In this document: in pieces, positions 1 to 8,261 of the stretch
How positions within the stretch are numbered: the stretch's first letter is position 1
How the letters are laid out: the number at the start of each line of letters is the position of its first letter
Source: Bosea sp. F3-2
GTDB taxonomy: Bacteria > Pseudomonadota > Alphaproteobacteria > Rhizobiales > Beijerinckiaceae
DNA: 64,000 nucleotides
Assembly (NCBI RefSeq): GCF_008253865.1
Contig: NZ_CP042333.1
Span: forward strand, 141,402 to 205,401
Direction: 5' to 3'
Notes under the pieces: generated by a model
Database searches by the model: none
What the model saw: only the letters and a program-made list of their open reading frames with translations
Told to the model about the DNA's origin: nothing
Made by a program: the position numbers and the translations under genes

Positions 1-671
1 ATCGTGCGCTCGCCCTTAGCGACCGACAGTCGGAAGCCGGAGCCGGCGGCCTCGATCCCGACAACCTTGCCGGGCAGGAGGCGGGCGCCGGCCGCCGTCG
101 CCGTCTCAAGCATGAACTGGCCGAGCTGCTGGCCGCTGATGGAACCGCCGCGGCGGATGTGCAGCACCGTCGCGACGTCGTCGGCATAGCCTGGGAAGGT
201 CTTGCGGATCAGGTCGCGGTTGGTGATGACGTCGACGCCGGCCGGGGCCGTGCGCCAGTCGTCGACATCCGGCGAGCGATAGCCCGAGGTGTCGCCGTCG
301 ACGAAGCGGATGAGCCCGTCGGAAGACTGCCCGAAGCTGTGGGTCAGCTCCGCGATCAGATCCTCGGGATGGCTGCGCCGGGTGACGAGCGCATAGCCGC
401 GGCGGGTCATTTTGATCCGGTCGCCGCTGGCCCGCGCCACCTCCTCCAGCAGATCGATGCTGTGGTTGGTGAAGCTGGCCATAACCCCGTTCGGCCACCA
501 GTTGCGGTAGTTCTCGCCTGACTGCGCCGAGGTGTAGCTGAGGGGCTGGCGCTCGTCGACGATGGCGACATTGGTGACGCCGTGGTTGACCGCCAGATAA
601 TATGCCACCGCGATTCCGGCATTGCCCGCACCGACGATCACGGTGTCGAAATGCTGCTTGGGTTCGCTCAA
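1..671 (-). CDS. FAD-dependent oxidoreductase, partial (3' end outside window)
   Basis: Only the N-terminal ~223 residues are in the window; the gene runs off the left edge. I start it at the TTG at 671 because a GGAGA ribosome site lies just upstream and the dinucleotide-binding motif GAGNAG then falls at residues 14-19, as expected for the FAD Rossmann fold of the DAO/sarcosine-oxidase superfamily. It begins 29 bases after the stop of the next flavoprotein gene (701-1888), so the two are probably co-transcribed. Substrate is not deducible; a secondary amine or amino acid is the family norm. Confidence 0.75.
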   Translation of the reverse strand, partial: MSEPKQHFDTVIVGAGNAGIAVAYYLAVNHGVTNVAIVDERQPLSYTSAQSGENYRNWWPNGVMASFTNHSIDLLEEVARASGDRIKMTRRGYALVTRRSHPEDLIAELTHSFGQSSDGLIRFVDGDTSGYRSPDVDDWRTAPAGVDVITNRDLIRKTFPGYADDVATVLHIRRGGSISGQQLGQFMLETATAAGARLLPGKVVGIEAAGSGFRLSVAKGERT

Positions 672-700
672 TGTCGTCTCCGGATGGTTTGCCGCCGCGT

Positions 701-1888
701 TCAGAGGATGCCGGTTTCCGGCCGAGGCTCGTTACGGACGATCCGCTCCCAGCCTAGCCGGGTCAGGTCGAGCGTTTGGAAGGCGCCGTCGAGGATCAGC
801 TCGGAAATGCCGCGCCCGGCGCCCGGCGCGTGCATGAGGCCGTGGCCGGAATAGCCGCAGTTCAGCAGGAAATTCGAACAACCCTCCGACCAGGCCCCGA
901 TAATCGGGTTCCCGTCGAAGTCGTTCTGGTCGTAGAGACCGGGCAGCGTCGCTTTGCATTTTGTCCGCTCGAATTGGGGGAAGCGATGCGCGAGGGCCGG
1001 CCAGACGACGCGCTCGAAGTAGTCGTGATCGGCCTCGAAATTGAAACCGCGCGGCTCGTCCAGCGTCGGGACGCCGCCGGAATAGCCCTTGCCCTCCGGC
1101 CGGAAGGCGAGCCGATGGATGTCCTTGAGATACGGTAGCGGCTCGATCGGCTCGGCCGATTCGAAATAGTGCTCGAACCGGCGCAGCGGCGTCACCGGGA
1201 TGCTCAGCCCCGCCATCTCGGCGATCTGCGCCGACCAGGCGCCGGCCGCGTTGACCACGAAATCGGTCTCGACGGTGCCGCCGGACTTCAGATCGACCGT
1301 ACGGACCAGTCCGCCGCCGGTCCCAAAGCCGACGATCTCGTCCTCGACGATGCGCACGCCGAGCGACTTTACCTTCCTGCGCAGGCCCATCAGGACCGAA
1401 TGGGGGTCCATCCAGCCATCGTCCGGCGAACGCACGCCTCCGCCGAGATCCTCGACATTCATCGACGGGTAGAGCGCCTTCAGCTCGGCGGCGTCATGGA
1501 GCTCGACATTGGCGCCAAGCGACTTCTGGCGCAGATAGTTGGCTTCGAGCCCCTTCATCTTCTCGGGCGGGACGATGAAGAGATAGCCGTTCTTGCGCAG
1601 GTTGATCTCAGGCCTCTCGCCGTCGACCTCCATGAGCCGCGCGAAGTCGTCGAAGAACGGAATGCTGAAATTCGAGAGGTGCACATTCTCCTCGAGGGTG
1701 AACTGGCGCCGGATGCCGCCCGACGCACGCGGCGTGGAGGCCAGCGAATAGGTCGAGTCGCGCTCCACAACGAGGACCGAGCACGGCTTCGGGTGCACGG
1801 CGAGGAAATAGGCTGTGGCGAGGCCAATCGCTCCGCCTCCGACGATGGTCACGTCCGCACGAAGCAGCTCCGTTTGTGGCATTGTCAT
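701..1888 (-). CDS. FAD-dependent oxidoreductase, DAO family (sarcosine oxidase beta/D-amino-acid dehydrogenase-like)
   Basis: A 395-residue flavoprotein. The FAD-binding motif GGGAIG is at residues 17-22, and near the C-terminus there is the family's FAD-contacting stretch NCGYSGHGLMHAPGAGR. Members oxidise the C-N bond of secondary amines or amino acids, giving an imine/keto product and FADH2. There is no signal peptide, so it is cytoplasmic. It heads the pair with the partial gene at 1-671. The AT-rich stretch upstream (1889-2008) is a likely promoter. Exact substrate unknown; the neighbouring oxidases and Ldh2-family reductase suggest an amino-acid or amine route. Confidence 0.8.
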   Translation of the reverse strand: MTMPQTELLRADVTIVGGGAIGLATAYFLAVHPKPCSVLVVERDSTYSLASTPRASGGIRRQFTLEENVHLSNFSIPFFDDFARLMEVDGERPEINLRKNGYLFIVPPEKMKGLEANYLRQKSLGANVELHDAAELKALYPSMNVEDLGGGVRSPDDGWMDPHSVLMGLRRKVKSLGVRIVEDEIVGFGTGGGLVRTVDLKSGGTVETDFVVNAAGAWSAQIAEMAGLSIPVTPLRRFEHYFESAEPIEPLPYLKDIHRLAFRPEGKGYSGGVPTLDEPRGFNFEADHDYFERVVWPALAHRFPQFERTKCKATLPGLYDQNDFDGNPIIGAWSEGCSNFLLNCGYSGHGLMHAPGAGRGISELILDGAFQTLDLTRLGWERIVRNEPRPETGIL

Positions 1889-2008
1889 TTGGCCCTCGCA
1901 CGAACGACTGTCGCGCCGACAGTGGATTTAAACTTAGTCATATGGATACATTAAAATGTCAATTGTATAATATCTTGAAGCGATCAACCCCATGCGCCTG
2001 CGGATGGC
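1889..2008. promoter_or_regulatory. AT-rich intergenic region, probable promoter of the 1888-701 flavoprotein gene
   Basis: About 120 bases between two same-strand genes. The part nearest the downstream gene (about 1925-1980) is markedly AT-rich against a GC-rich background and contains TATAATA-like sequence on the plus strand. No clear hairpin was seen. A promoter here would make 1888 leftwards a separate transcription unit from 3019. Confidence 0.4.
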
Positions 2009-3019
2009 TCAACCGCCGGCCAAGGTGATCAACATCTCGAGGGGGCCGACATCGAGCGCGACGCCCTCGGCGAGCGCTCGTCGGCGCGCAGCATAGCGCC
2101 GGTCCCCCGGCATGCGCTCGGCCCCGGCTTCCAGCAGCGCCGCCGTCAGAGCCTGCATCCGCCCGGCGAAATCGCTTCCACCGACGCCGGGATCGACAAC
2201 GAGCAGGAACTGACCGCCAAGCGACGTCGTCGCGCCACCGGCCGGCGAACGGTCCTCAAAGCCGAAGGGTCCGCCAGTCAGCGCTGCCGCGAGCACCTCG
2301 ACCATCACCGCCAGCGACGCCCCCTTGGGCCCGGCGAAGGGCAGCAGCGCCCCGCCTCCGAGGATGGCTTCGGGCGAGGTGGTCGGACGGCCCTGTGCGT
2401 CGCAGCCGATGCCCGGCGCGACCTCCCGCCCCTCCTTGGCGGCGAGGAGCACGTCGCCCTGCGAAAGCACGCTTGACGACTGGTCCCAGACCAGCGGCGG
2501 GCCGTCCGGCCGCGGCGCGGCGAAGGCCATGGCGTTCGTGCCCAAAACGGGCCGACCGCCGCCCCAGGCGGCCATGCGCTTCTTCGAATTGACGCAGGCG
2601 AAGGCCACGAGCCCTTCCGCCGCGAAATCCTCGATATCGGGCCAGAGCGCAGCGAAATGGTGCGAATTTCCGGAGAGCAGCGTCGCCACGCCGTTGCGCC
2701 GGGCCTTCTCGACCAACCGCGCGCGGGCCTGCGCCAGCACGACCTGCGCGAAGCCGTTGCGCGCGTCGAAGCGGAGCTGGCTCTCGGTCTCGCAGGTGCA
2801 GACGGGCTCGGCCCGTCCGTCCGCCCAGCCGATCTGTAGGGAATGGACGAAGCCGGGAAGGCGCAGGAGGCCGTGGCTGCGCGCGCCGTCGCGTTCGCAG
2901 GCGACGATCCCGCGTGCCACATGGCCGGCATGGGCCTCGGCCATCCCGGCGCGCACCAGCGCGCGGCGCACGAGCGCGTCGAGCTCTGGAAGCTCCATCA
3001 TTCGCGGAAGGGCAGCCAT
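2009..3019 (-). CDS. Ldh2-family (malate/L-lactate dehydrogenase-like) NAD(P)-dependent oxidoreductase
   Basis: A 336-residue protein of the Ldh_2 family, usual length 330-350. Visible hallmarks are DGARSHG at residues 44-50, NSHHF at 118-122, and a glycine-rich segment GPKGASLAVMVEVLAAALTG around 230-250. The family includes ureidoglycolate and malate dehydrogenases and also delta1-piperideine/pyrroline-2-carboxylate reductases, which act on the cyclic imines made by amino-acid oxidases. With four flavin oxidases around it, imine reduction is an attractive reading, but this is inference. Start at 3019 has GGAGAG a few bases upstream; a later Met pair near residue 7 is possible. Confidence 0.8.
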   Translation of the reverse strand: MAALPRMMELPELDALVRRALVRAGMAEAHAGHVARGIVACERDGARSHGLLRLPGFVHSLQIGWADGRAEPVCTCETESQLRFDARNGFAQVVLAQARARLVEKARRNGVATLLSGNSHHFAALWPDIEDFAAEGLVAFACVNSKKRMAAWGGGRPVLGTNAMAFAAPRPDGPPLVWDQSSSVLSQGDVLLAAKEGREVAPGIGCDAQGRPTTSPEAILGGGALLPFAGPKGASLAVMVEVLAAALTGGPFGFEDRSPAGGATTSLGGQFLLVVDPGVGGSDFAGRMQALTAALLEAGAERMPGDRRYAARRRALAEGVALDVGPLEMLITLAGG

Positions 3020-3064
3020 GATCTCTCCGTGGACGCGCCGGGAAGGCCGGCAGCCGGATTGCGG

Positions 3065-4375
3065 TCAGAGCGCGTCGCGCCCGGCCTGGTGCTCCTCGTA
3101 CTTCACGATCGCGGAAAGGCCGATCTTCCGGAAAGGCTCGGGCGGCATCCAGCTGGCGCGCCCGATGGCGGTGGTCATCTCGTGCTCGCGCCCGGGCGCG
3201 AGCACGAGCTCCGCCAGGCGCCGCCCGAGCGCCGTTCCCTTGGCGACGCCCGAGCCGTTATAGCCCGCCGACACATAAAGGTTGTCGTCCAGGCGGCCCC
3301 AGAACGGCTTGCCGTTGCGCGTCATGTCTGTGAAGCCGCCCCAGACATATTCAAAATCGACACCTACGAGCTGCGGATAGCGCCGGTGGAACTTCTCGAG
3401 CAGGAGCTCGCGGACGCGGTCGTTTCGCAGCTCGCGCTCATAGGTATAAAGGCTGCGGATCATGAAGCGGTTGTCGGCGAGCTTGCGCAGCGTGCTGCCG
3501 CCGGCGCGCTGGGCCGAGGTCATGCCCCAGCGCTCGTCGCTACCGAGCACGGCCGGGTCCGAAAGCTTCGGCGTAATGCCCACATAGGTGTAGAGCGTCG
3601 CCAGGCGGTCGTTGAGCAGTCCGAAGGACTTGGTCGAGGCATTGCTCGCCAGGACGACGCTCCTCGCCGCGATCCGCAGCCCGTCGCCAGAGAGGATCCA
3701 GTCCGCCCCAACCTTCTCCAGCCCGTCGATGCGGGTGTTCTCGTACAGGGTGACATTGCCCGGCAGGCTGCCAGCCAGGCCCCGTACCAGGGCGGCGGGC
3801 TGGATCAGATGGGTGTTGTCCGAGAAGATGGCACCTTTGTAGAAGCGCATGCCGGTGCGGGCGAAGACCTCGTTCTCGGAAAGAATCGGCAGGATGCGGC
3901 CCTGCGCCGCGGCCGCCGCGCTGACGCCGCGCAGCATTTCCAGGCCGCGATCCGTGGCTGCCGCCTTGAACGAGCCGATGCGGGTCAGGCCGCATTCGAA
4001 GCCGTGACGCTCCGACAATTCCTTCAGCCATGCGAGCCCCTCCTGGTCGATCTTCGCCGCGATGTCCTGCTTTTCCAGGGCCGCGGCGGCATCGGCGGCC
4101 TTGCCGTGGCCCACCGCTGGAAGTCCGGAACCGATGAAGCCCGAATTCCGGCCCGAGGCGCTTTCCTCCACAACCTTCGCGTCGATGAGCGCGACCTGGC
4201 TGTTGGGGGCGAGTTCGGCCAGGCGGCGGGCGGCGGCGAGCCCGGTGACGCCGGCGCCTATCACCGCATAGCGTACGGCGAGCCGCCCTTGGGCCGCGCC
4301 GTTGGGTTGCCGCGGCGGCAGCATCGCGTTCCAGCCGCTTCGGCCGAGATAGTCCGGATAGATGACGCGCTTCAC
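3065..4375 (-). CDS. FAD-dependent oxidoreductase, PuuB-like (gamma-glutamylputrescine oxidase type)
   Basis: A 436-residue flavoprotein with an N-terminal segment of about 35 residues before the FAD motif GAGVTG (residues 40-45), then a GRNSGFIGSG segment and a C-terminal SAGYNGSGVAKGTALGRRLAEL block typical of PuuB/OrdL-like oxidases. The reading frame stays open further upstream to 4474, but I prefer the GTG at 4375 because GAGGG lies just before it and the encoded start KRVIYPDYLGRSGWN looks like the natural N-terminus of this subfamily. Likely oxidises an amine or amino-acid derivative. It is 45 bases upstream of the Ldh2-family gene and probably co-transcribed. Confidence 0.78.
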   Translation of the reverse strand: MKRVIYPDYLGRSGWNAMLPPRQPNGAAQGRLAVRYAVIGAGVTGLAAARRLAELAPNSQVALIDAKVVEESASGRNSGFIGSGLPAVGHGKAADAAAALEKQDIAAKIDQEGLAWLKELSERHGFECGLTRIGSFKAAATDRGLEMLRGVSAAAAAQGRILPILSENEVFARTGMRFYKGAIFSDNTHLIQPAALVRGLAGSLPGNVTLYENTRIDGLEKVGADWILSGDGLRIAARSVVLASNASTKSFGLLNDRLATLYTYVGITPKLSDPAVLGSDERWGMTSAQRAGGSTLRKLADNRFMIRSLYTYERELRNDRVRELLLEKFHRRYPQLVGVDFEYVWGGFTDMTRNGKPFWGRLDDNLYVSAGYNGSGVAKGTALGRRLAELVLAPGREHEMTTAIGRASWMPPEPFRKIGLSAIVKYEEHQAGRDAL

Positions 4376-4806
4376 GATGGTACCCTCATGACATGCCACG
4401 AACGGAGCGGCCGAAACATTTGCGATCTCAATGTGCTTTCGCTCTGGCGCTACGCCGATTGGAACGCTCGCCACGGCTAATCTGAATCCAGGCCGTTTCG
4501 GGCCTGGTAAAATCCACGGCTGCGCAGCCTTCTCGGCTAGGCCCTCGCGGAACTCGGCTTGCGCGCTCAGTCGAACGCCAGCGGCAACATGACGCCGGCG
4601 TCGCGTAGCAGGGCGGTGCGGCCACTATCGAGCTTCAGCGAGCCGTCGTTGTCGCTGTTGCGATCAAAGACCTGCCATCCTTCCCGATTCCTCCTTGACG
4701 ATGGTGTAGGCCCCTCGAGGTAACGAAGGCCGCCGTGCGTAGGACGGACTGGAGCTTGCTCATAACGTTTCTTCGGTCTTGAGGTCGTTGGACGCGCTTC
4801 GATGGT
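4376..4806. other. Intergenic region with a possible minus-strand gene-end remnant
   Basis: No intact gene seen. On the minus strand, about 4568-4680 reads as an open stretch ending in TGA, with a protein-like end (GWQVFDRNSDNDGSLKLD ... LLRDAGVMLPLAFD). The neighbouring frame just upstream also looks protein-like (AYTIVKEESGRMAGL, then stop). Together these could be the frameshifted tail of a lost gene. I do not recognise the family. The part nearest 4376 would carry the leader of the PuuB-like gene. Confidence 0.3.
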
Positions 4807-6105
4807 TCAGGCGGCTTCCGCCTTGCGAAAGCGCTGCAGACGAAAGGTGCTAAGATCGACCAGCGGCTTCGTGCCGTCGACGAGATCGGCCGTTAGGCGC
4901 CCCGCTGCGGGACCGATGCCGAACCCATGCCCCGAATAGCCGCTGGAGATGTAGAAGCCCGGCAGTGACGCCACCTGGGAGATCACCGGCTGCGTGTCCG
5001 GCATGACATCGATCAGCCCGGCCCAGCGATGCGCGATGGTCATCCTGTCGAAGATCGGGAACTCGCGCCGAATGTTGCGGATGGCGCTTGCGATATCAGA
5101 GTTAGACGGAGTCGGGTCCAGCACGCGGACCTTCTCGAAGGGCGAAACCTCGTCGAGCGCCCAGCTCGTGCGCTGCAAAGTCTCGGCAAGCGACCGCCGC
5201 CAAACCCGCAGCTTGAGGCTATTCTCTCCTTTGATAAGCATCGGGAGATAATCGAAGAAATAGCGGAAGCTGTCGGGCACAATCTCCGAGCGGTTCCAGG
5301 CGCCGAAGCCTATCGTGTAGCCGCCGTCCAGGCGCTTGCGGATAGAGAAATCGGGTCCCTTGATTGAGACGCTCGGCCCCCCTTCGATCGGGCCTGTTCG
5401 GATCAGGCTCGACATCGTCTTGAGCTGCGGCAGCCGGATGCCGAGCGTGCGGCAGAACATGGTCGACCAGACGCCGCCGGCCAGGACAATCGAAGAGCAG
5501 CGAATGGTGCCCCGCTCCGTAACGGCGCCGGAGACTCGGCCGCCGGTCGTCTCGATGCCGCGCACCGCACAGTTCGTCAGGATGCTGGCACCTTTGCGAG
5601 CCGCGGCTTTGGCGTAGGCCGGCGCTGCCAGGGCTGGCTCGGCCCGCCCGTCGCCGGGCGAGTAGAGGCCGAGCTTCCATTGCGTCGCTGCGCCGGGCAC
5701 GAGCGCGGCGAGCTCCTTGCCGGAAACCATGCGTATGTCGAGCTGATAGGGCTGCGCTTTCGCCAGCCATTCCTGCGCCTCGGCGGCCTCGTGCTCGTTG
5801 CGGTAGAGCGTCAGAATGCCGCTTTCGGTGAAACCGGTGTTTTCCTGAAGCTCGGCATCCAGCCCCTTCCAGATACGCATGCTTTCCAGAATCAGCGGAA
5901 GCTCGCCCGGCGCGCGCTTCTGCACGCGGCACCAGCCCTGATTGCGGCCGGACTGCTCGGCGCCGATCCGGCCCTTCTCGCACAACGCGACCGAATAGCC
6001 GCGGTCGGCGAGATAGTAGGCCGTGGCGGCACCGATGATGCCGCCGCCGATGACGACTGTGTCGACGGCTTCAGGGAGTTCGGGTTGGGAGTCTGCCACA
6101 GCCAT
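4807..6105 (-). CDS. FAD-dependent oxidoreductase, DAO family
   Basis: A 432-residue flavoprotein: FAD motif GGGIIG at residues 20-25, SGRNQGWCRVQ shortly after (the conserved arginine-rich loop near the flavin), and a C-terminal SSGYSGHGFGIGPAAGRL block. It belongs to the glycine/D-amino-acid oxidase fold group and resembles subunits annotated as D-hydroxyproline or sarcosine dehydrogenases; specificity cannot be read from the sequence. It is the first catalytic gene downstream of the tandem-HTH LysR gene on the same strand, with 220 bases between them. Confidence 0.78.
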   Translation of the reverse strand: MAVADSQPELPEAVDTVVIGGGIIGAATAYYLADRGYSVALCEKGRIGAEQSGRNQGWCRVQKRAPGELPLILESMRIWKGLDAELQENTGFTESGILTLYRNEHEAAEAQEWLAKAQPYQLDIRMVSGKELAALVPGAATQWKLGLYSPGDGRAEPALAAPAYAKAAARKGASILTNCAVRGIETTGGRVSGAVTERGTIRCSSIVLAGGVWSTMFCRTLGIRLPQLKTMSSLIRTGPIEGGPSVSIKGPDFSIRKRLDGGYTIGFGAWNRSEIVPDSFRYFFDYLPMLIKGENSLKLRVWRRSLAETLQRTSWALDEVSPFEKVRVLDPTPSNSDIASAIRNIRREFPIFDRMTIAHRWAGLIDVMPDTQPVISQVASLPGFYISSGYSGHGFGIGPAAGRLTADLVDGTKPLVDLSTFRLQRFRKAEAA

Positions 6106-6325
6106 GCACCATCCGGCGGAGAAAAGAGCGGCCAGCAGGTGAAGCCGCCACTTACGTTAAACGATCATAAGCTGATATTATCCAAAATGGCAACATTGCA
6201 TCCTATATGGTCTTCCGAAGGATCAAGGCCTGTTGCATGCATCTCCGTCACGCGGGTGATGCAGTAACAATGCGATCGGAGTAGCGGGCCTTGGATGTTG
6301 GCGGCGCAGCCGCGGCTAGCCGGTC
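6106..6325. promoter_or_regulatory. Intergenic region, probable promoter of the flavoprotein cluster
   Basis: About 220 bases between the LysR gene end and the 6105 start. It is AT-richer near 6150-6200 and contains the short palindrome TGCATGCA near 6235. A LysR binding site is plausible here, but no T-N11-A site stands out clearly. Confidence 0.3.
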
Positions 6326-7543
6326 TCAGACCTTTGCCGCGATCGCGCGAACAGCCTCCAGAAAGGCTTCATGCGCCTTGGTCGATTGCCAGTGGCGGCG
6401 ATAAGCAAGCCAGACATGTCGCTCGGAATCCGGTATGGATTTCGAAAGCGCGACCAGGTCGCAAGTTCCTCGCTCCGCATGCCGGACAGAGCGGATTTCC
6501 AGAGCCAGCCCGTCAGTCTCTCGCAGCAGAGCCTGAACCATGGCGGGCAAGCTTGTCCGGACCCAGGGAACGGGCGGCGCGAGATCTTCGCGCTCGAACA
6601 GATCGCGCCAATGCCGCGCCGCAGAACTGGCGGGATCCATGCCAAGAATCCACGGAAAGCGGGCGAGATGCGCAGCCGAGACAGCGCCGAGTCCAGCGAG
6701 CGGATGTCCGGCACGACATATGATGCGCAAATTGCTTTCGAACAACTGCTCGACGACAAGGTCAGGCGAGTCAAGCGGCCGGAATGTTGTGAATACCAGG
6801 TCGAGGGCGCCACTGCGCAGCTCATGGAGTAGCGTCTCGTGATCCTCCAGCCGGACCTCGAACCGCACCGACGGCATCTCCCGAGAGCATCGCAGTATCG
6901 CCCGCGGCAGCACCTCCTGGGACACGATGCGCGCCGCGCCGACATTGATCGGCGCAGCCAGAACGCCGTCGACCTCGTGGACGGCCGCCTCCCCGAGCCT
7001 GATCTCGCCCAGAGCCAGATTAAACAGCCGAGCGACCAGCTTGCCCTGCGGCGTGGTGGTGGCGCGCGCGCCTTCGCGGTGAACGAGCTCGATGCCAAGC
7101 GCTGCCTCCAGCTCCGCGAGGGATCGGTGGATCGAGGACTTGTTCAATCCGCTGTGCCCAGCCGCGTTGGAGAATCCCTCGTATCGGTCGATGCTCACCA
7201 GGGACAGCAGTTGCGAGACCGTCAGCCGGTTCAAGGTCGTGGAAAGACTTGCCAGCGGCATACGTGCGCCCCGCGCGACTGCGACCGCCTCGTCGATTAA
7301 TCCGAAGGCCGCCCTAATCCTCGCATAGAGGGCATCCGCATGGCGCGTCGCGGCCAGCCCGTCGGGACGGCGCTCGAACAAGGTTCGTTGGTAGTACTTT
7401 TCGAGTGATGCCAGCCTCAGCGTCGCGGCAGGCTGGCTGATGCTCAACTGGCGTCCTGCGGCCCTAATGCTCGCACCCTCGTGCAGCAGTTTGAACAATC
7501 GCAGCTGCCGCAGATTCGGCGGTCGAGTGGTCTGCAAATCCAT
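6326..7543 (-). CDS. LysR-family regulator with two N-terminal HTH domains
   Basis: About 405 residues, roughly 100 longer than a normal LysR protein (~300). Two separate HTH-like segments are visible: residues ~10-65 (IRAAGRQLSISQPAATLRLASLE) and ~104-167 (FSNAAGHSGLNKSSIHRSLAELEAALG), each with the usual ATxAAxxLxxSQPAxSxxIxxLE-like pattern. The substrate-binding domain starts near residue 198 (INVGAARIVSQEVLP). I prefer the ATG at 7543 (MDLQTT); a start at 7594 is also open and neither has a strong ribosome site. It probably controls the flavoprotein cluster downstream. The ligand is unknown. Confidence 0.8.
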   Translation of the reverse strand: MDLQTTRPPNLRQLRLFKLLHEGASIRAAGRQLSISQPAATLRLASLEKYYQRTLFERRPDGLAATRHADALYARIRAAFGLIDEAVAVARGARMPLASLSTTLNRLTVSQLLSLVSIDRYEGFSNAAGHSGLNKSSIHRSLAELEAALGIELVHREGARATTTPQGKLVARLFNLALGEIRLGEAAVHEVDGVLAAPINVGAARIVSQEVLPRAILRCSREMPSVRFEVRLEDHETLLHELRSGALDLVFTTFRPLDSPDLVVEQLFESNLRIICRAGHPLAGLGAVSAAHLARFPWILGMDPASSAARHWRDLFEREDLAPPVPWVRTSLPAMVQALLRETDGLALEIRSVRHAERGTCDLVALSKSIPDSERHVWLAYRRHWQSTKAHEAFLEAVRAIAAKV

Positions 7544-7852
7544 GGGATCGCGATGTGTGTAGCCGATATGATGAGCCCGCCTCACTCTATACATTCGAAG
7601 CGAGCGCGCGAGAACGTCGCCCAGGGCCGGGGCTCAAGGGTAAATAAATCAGCGCGGATTCGATCAGCCATCAACGCCGAAGACACTGATATCTTCCGCA
7701 CGACGAATGACTCGGGCCAAACCGCCGCAATGGCTCGCCACCGACACTGGCCTGTGCGTCGACAGCAATGGGCTTCGCGTCACAGAAATCGCCGCGCTAG
7801 TCCGTGACCACGGCCATCCTCCGGGATCCGTTTCGAGGTCGAGACTTCACGA
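7544..7852. other. Intergenic region upstream of the tandem-HTH LysR gene
   Basis: About 300 bases without a convincing gene. It must carry the LysR promoter. No hairpin, repeat or ORF with good coding character was seen. Confidence 0.3.
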
Positions 7853-8261
7853 TTAAATCGCGTCGCCGCAACCTACGATCGCCGCCTCCTCGACAAGTCA
7901 GCTATCGACGAACCGGTGCGCAGTTGCAACGACAGGAAACCGCAATTCAACCGCTTCGAGGACAGCCAGGATTTGCCCGGTGGACACCACGTCGCTGGCG
8001 CCCAGCAGCTCCTCGCCTGAGCCTGGGCTTCCATGGCGAAGTCACCCAATCGCCGTGGAGACGACAATGCCGGAACCGTCGGTATCCGCAATTGGCCGCG
8101 ACGCACGCCCAGCGGCAATAGGTAAGAGCGCACGTGGTTGGACGACTAGATGCAGACGGGTCTCGTCCGTCTGGATCTCCAGTTCGTTTAGGCTATTCTG
8201 CTCGAGGCAAAGCGCCACATCTGTTGAATTCGGCGGCGGAGAAGGCAGGTGCCGCGCTCAT
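7853..8261 (-). pseudogene. Broken biotin carboxyl carrier (AccB-like) gene downstream of pxpC
   Basis: The start ATG would overlap the pxpC stop as ATGA, the normal coupling in such operons, and the frame begins MSAAPAFSAAEFN. A frameshift follows near 8220, after which the other frame reads STDVALCLEQNSLNELEIQTD, like an AccB N-terminus. It continues through an in-frame TGA near 8040 into GASDVVSTGQILAVLEAVEL, which aligns with the biotinyl domain where the consensus is EAMK; here Met-Lys is Val-Glu, so there is no lysine to biotinylate. After another TGA (7898) the same frame reads LVEEAAIVGCGDAI and stops. Length matches a ~135-residue carrier. Two stops, a frameshift and a lost lysine make it a pseudogene. 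Confidence 0.7.

Noticed and set aside
2843..4480. 545-codon open frame on the plus strand
   Set aside because: It lies opposite the Ldh2-family and PuuB-like genes and has the shuffled, Arg/Ala/Gln-rich composition of an antisense frame in GC-rich DNA.
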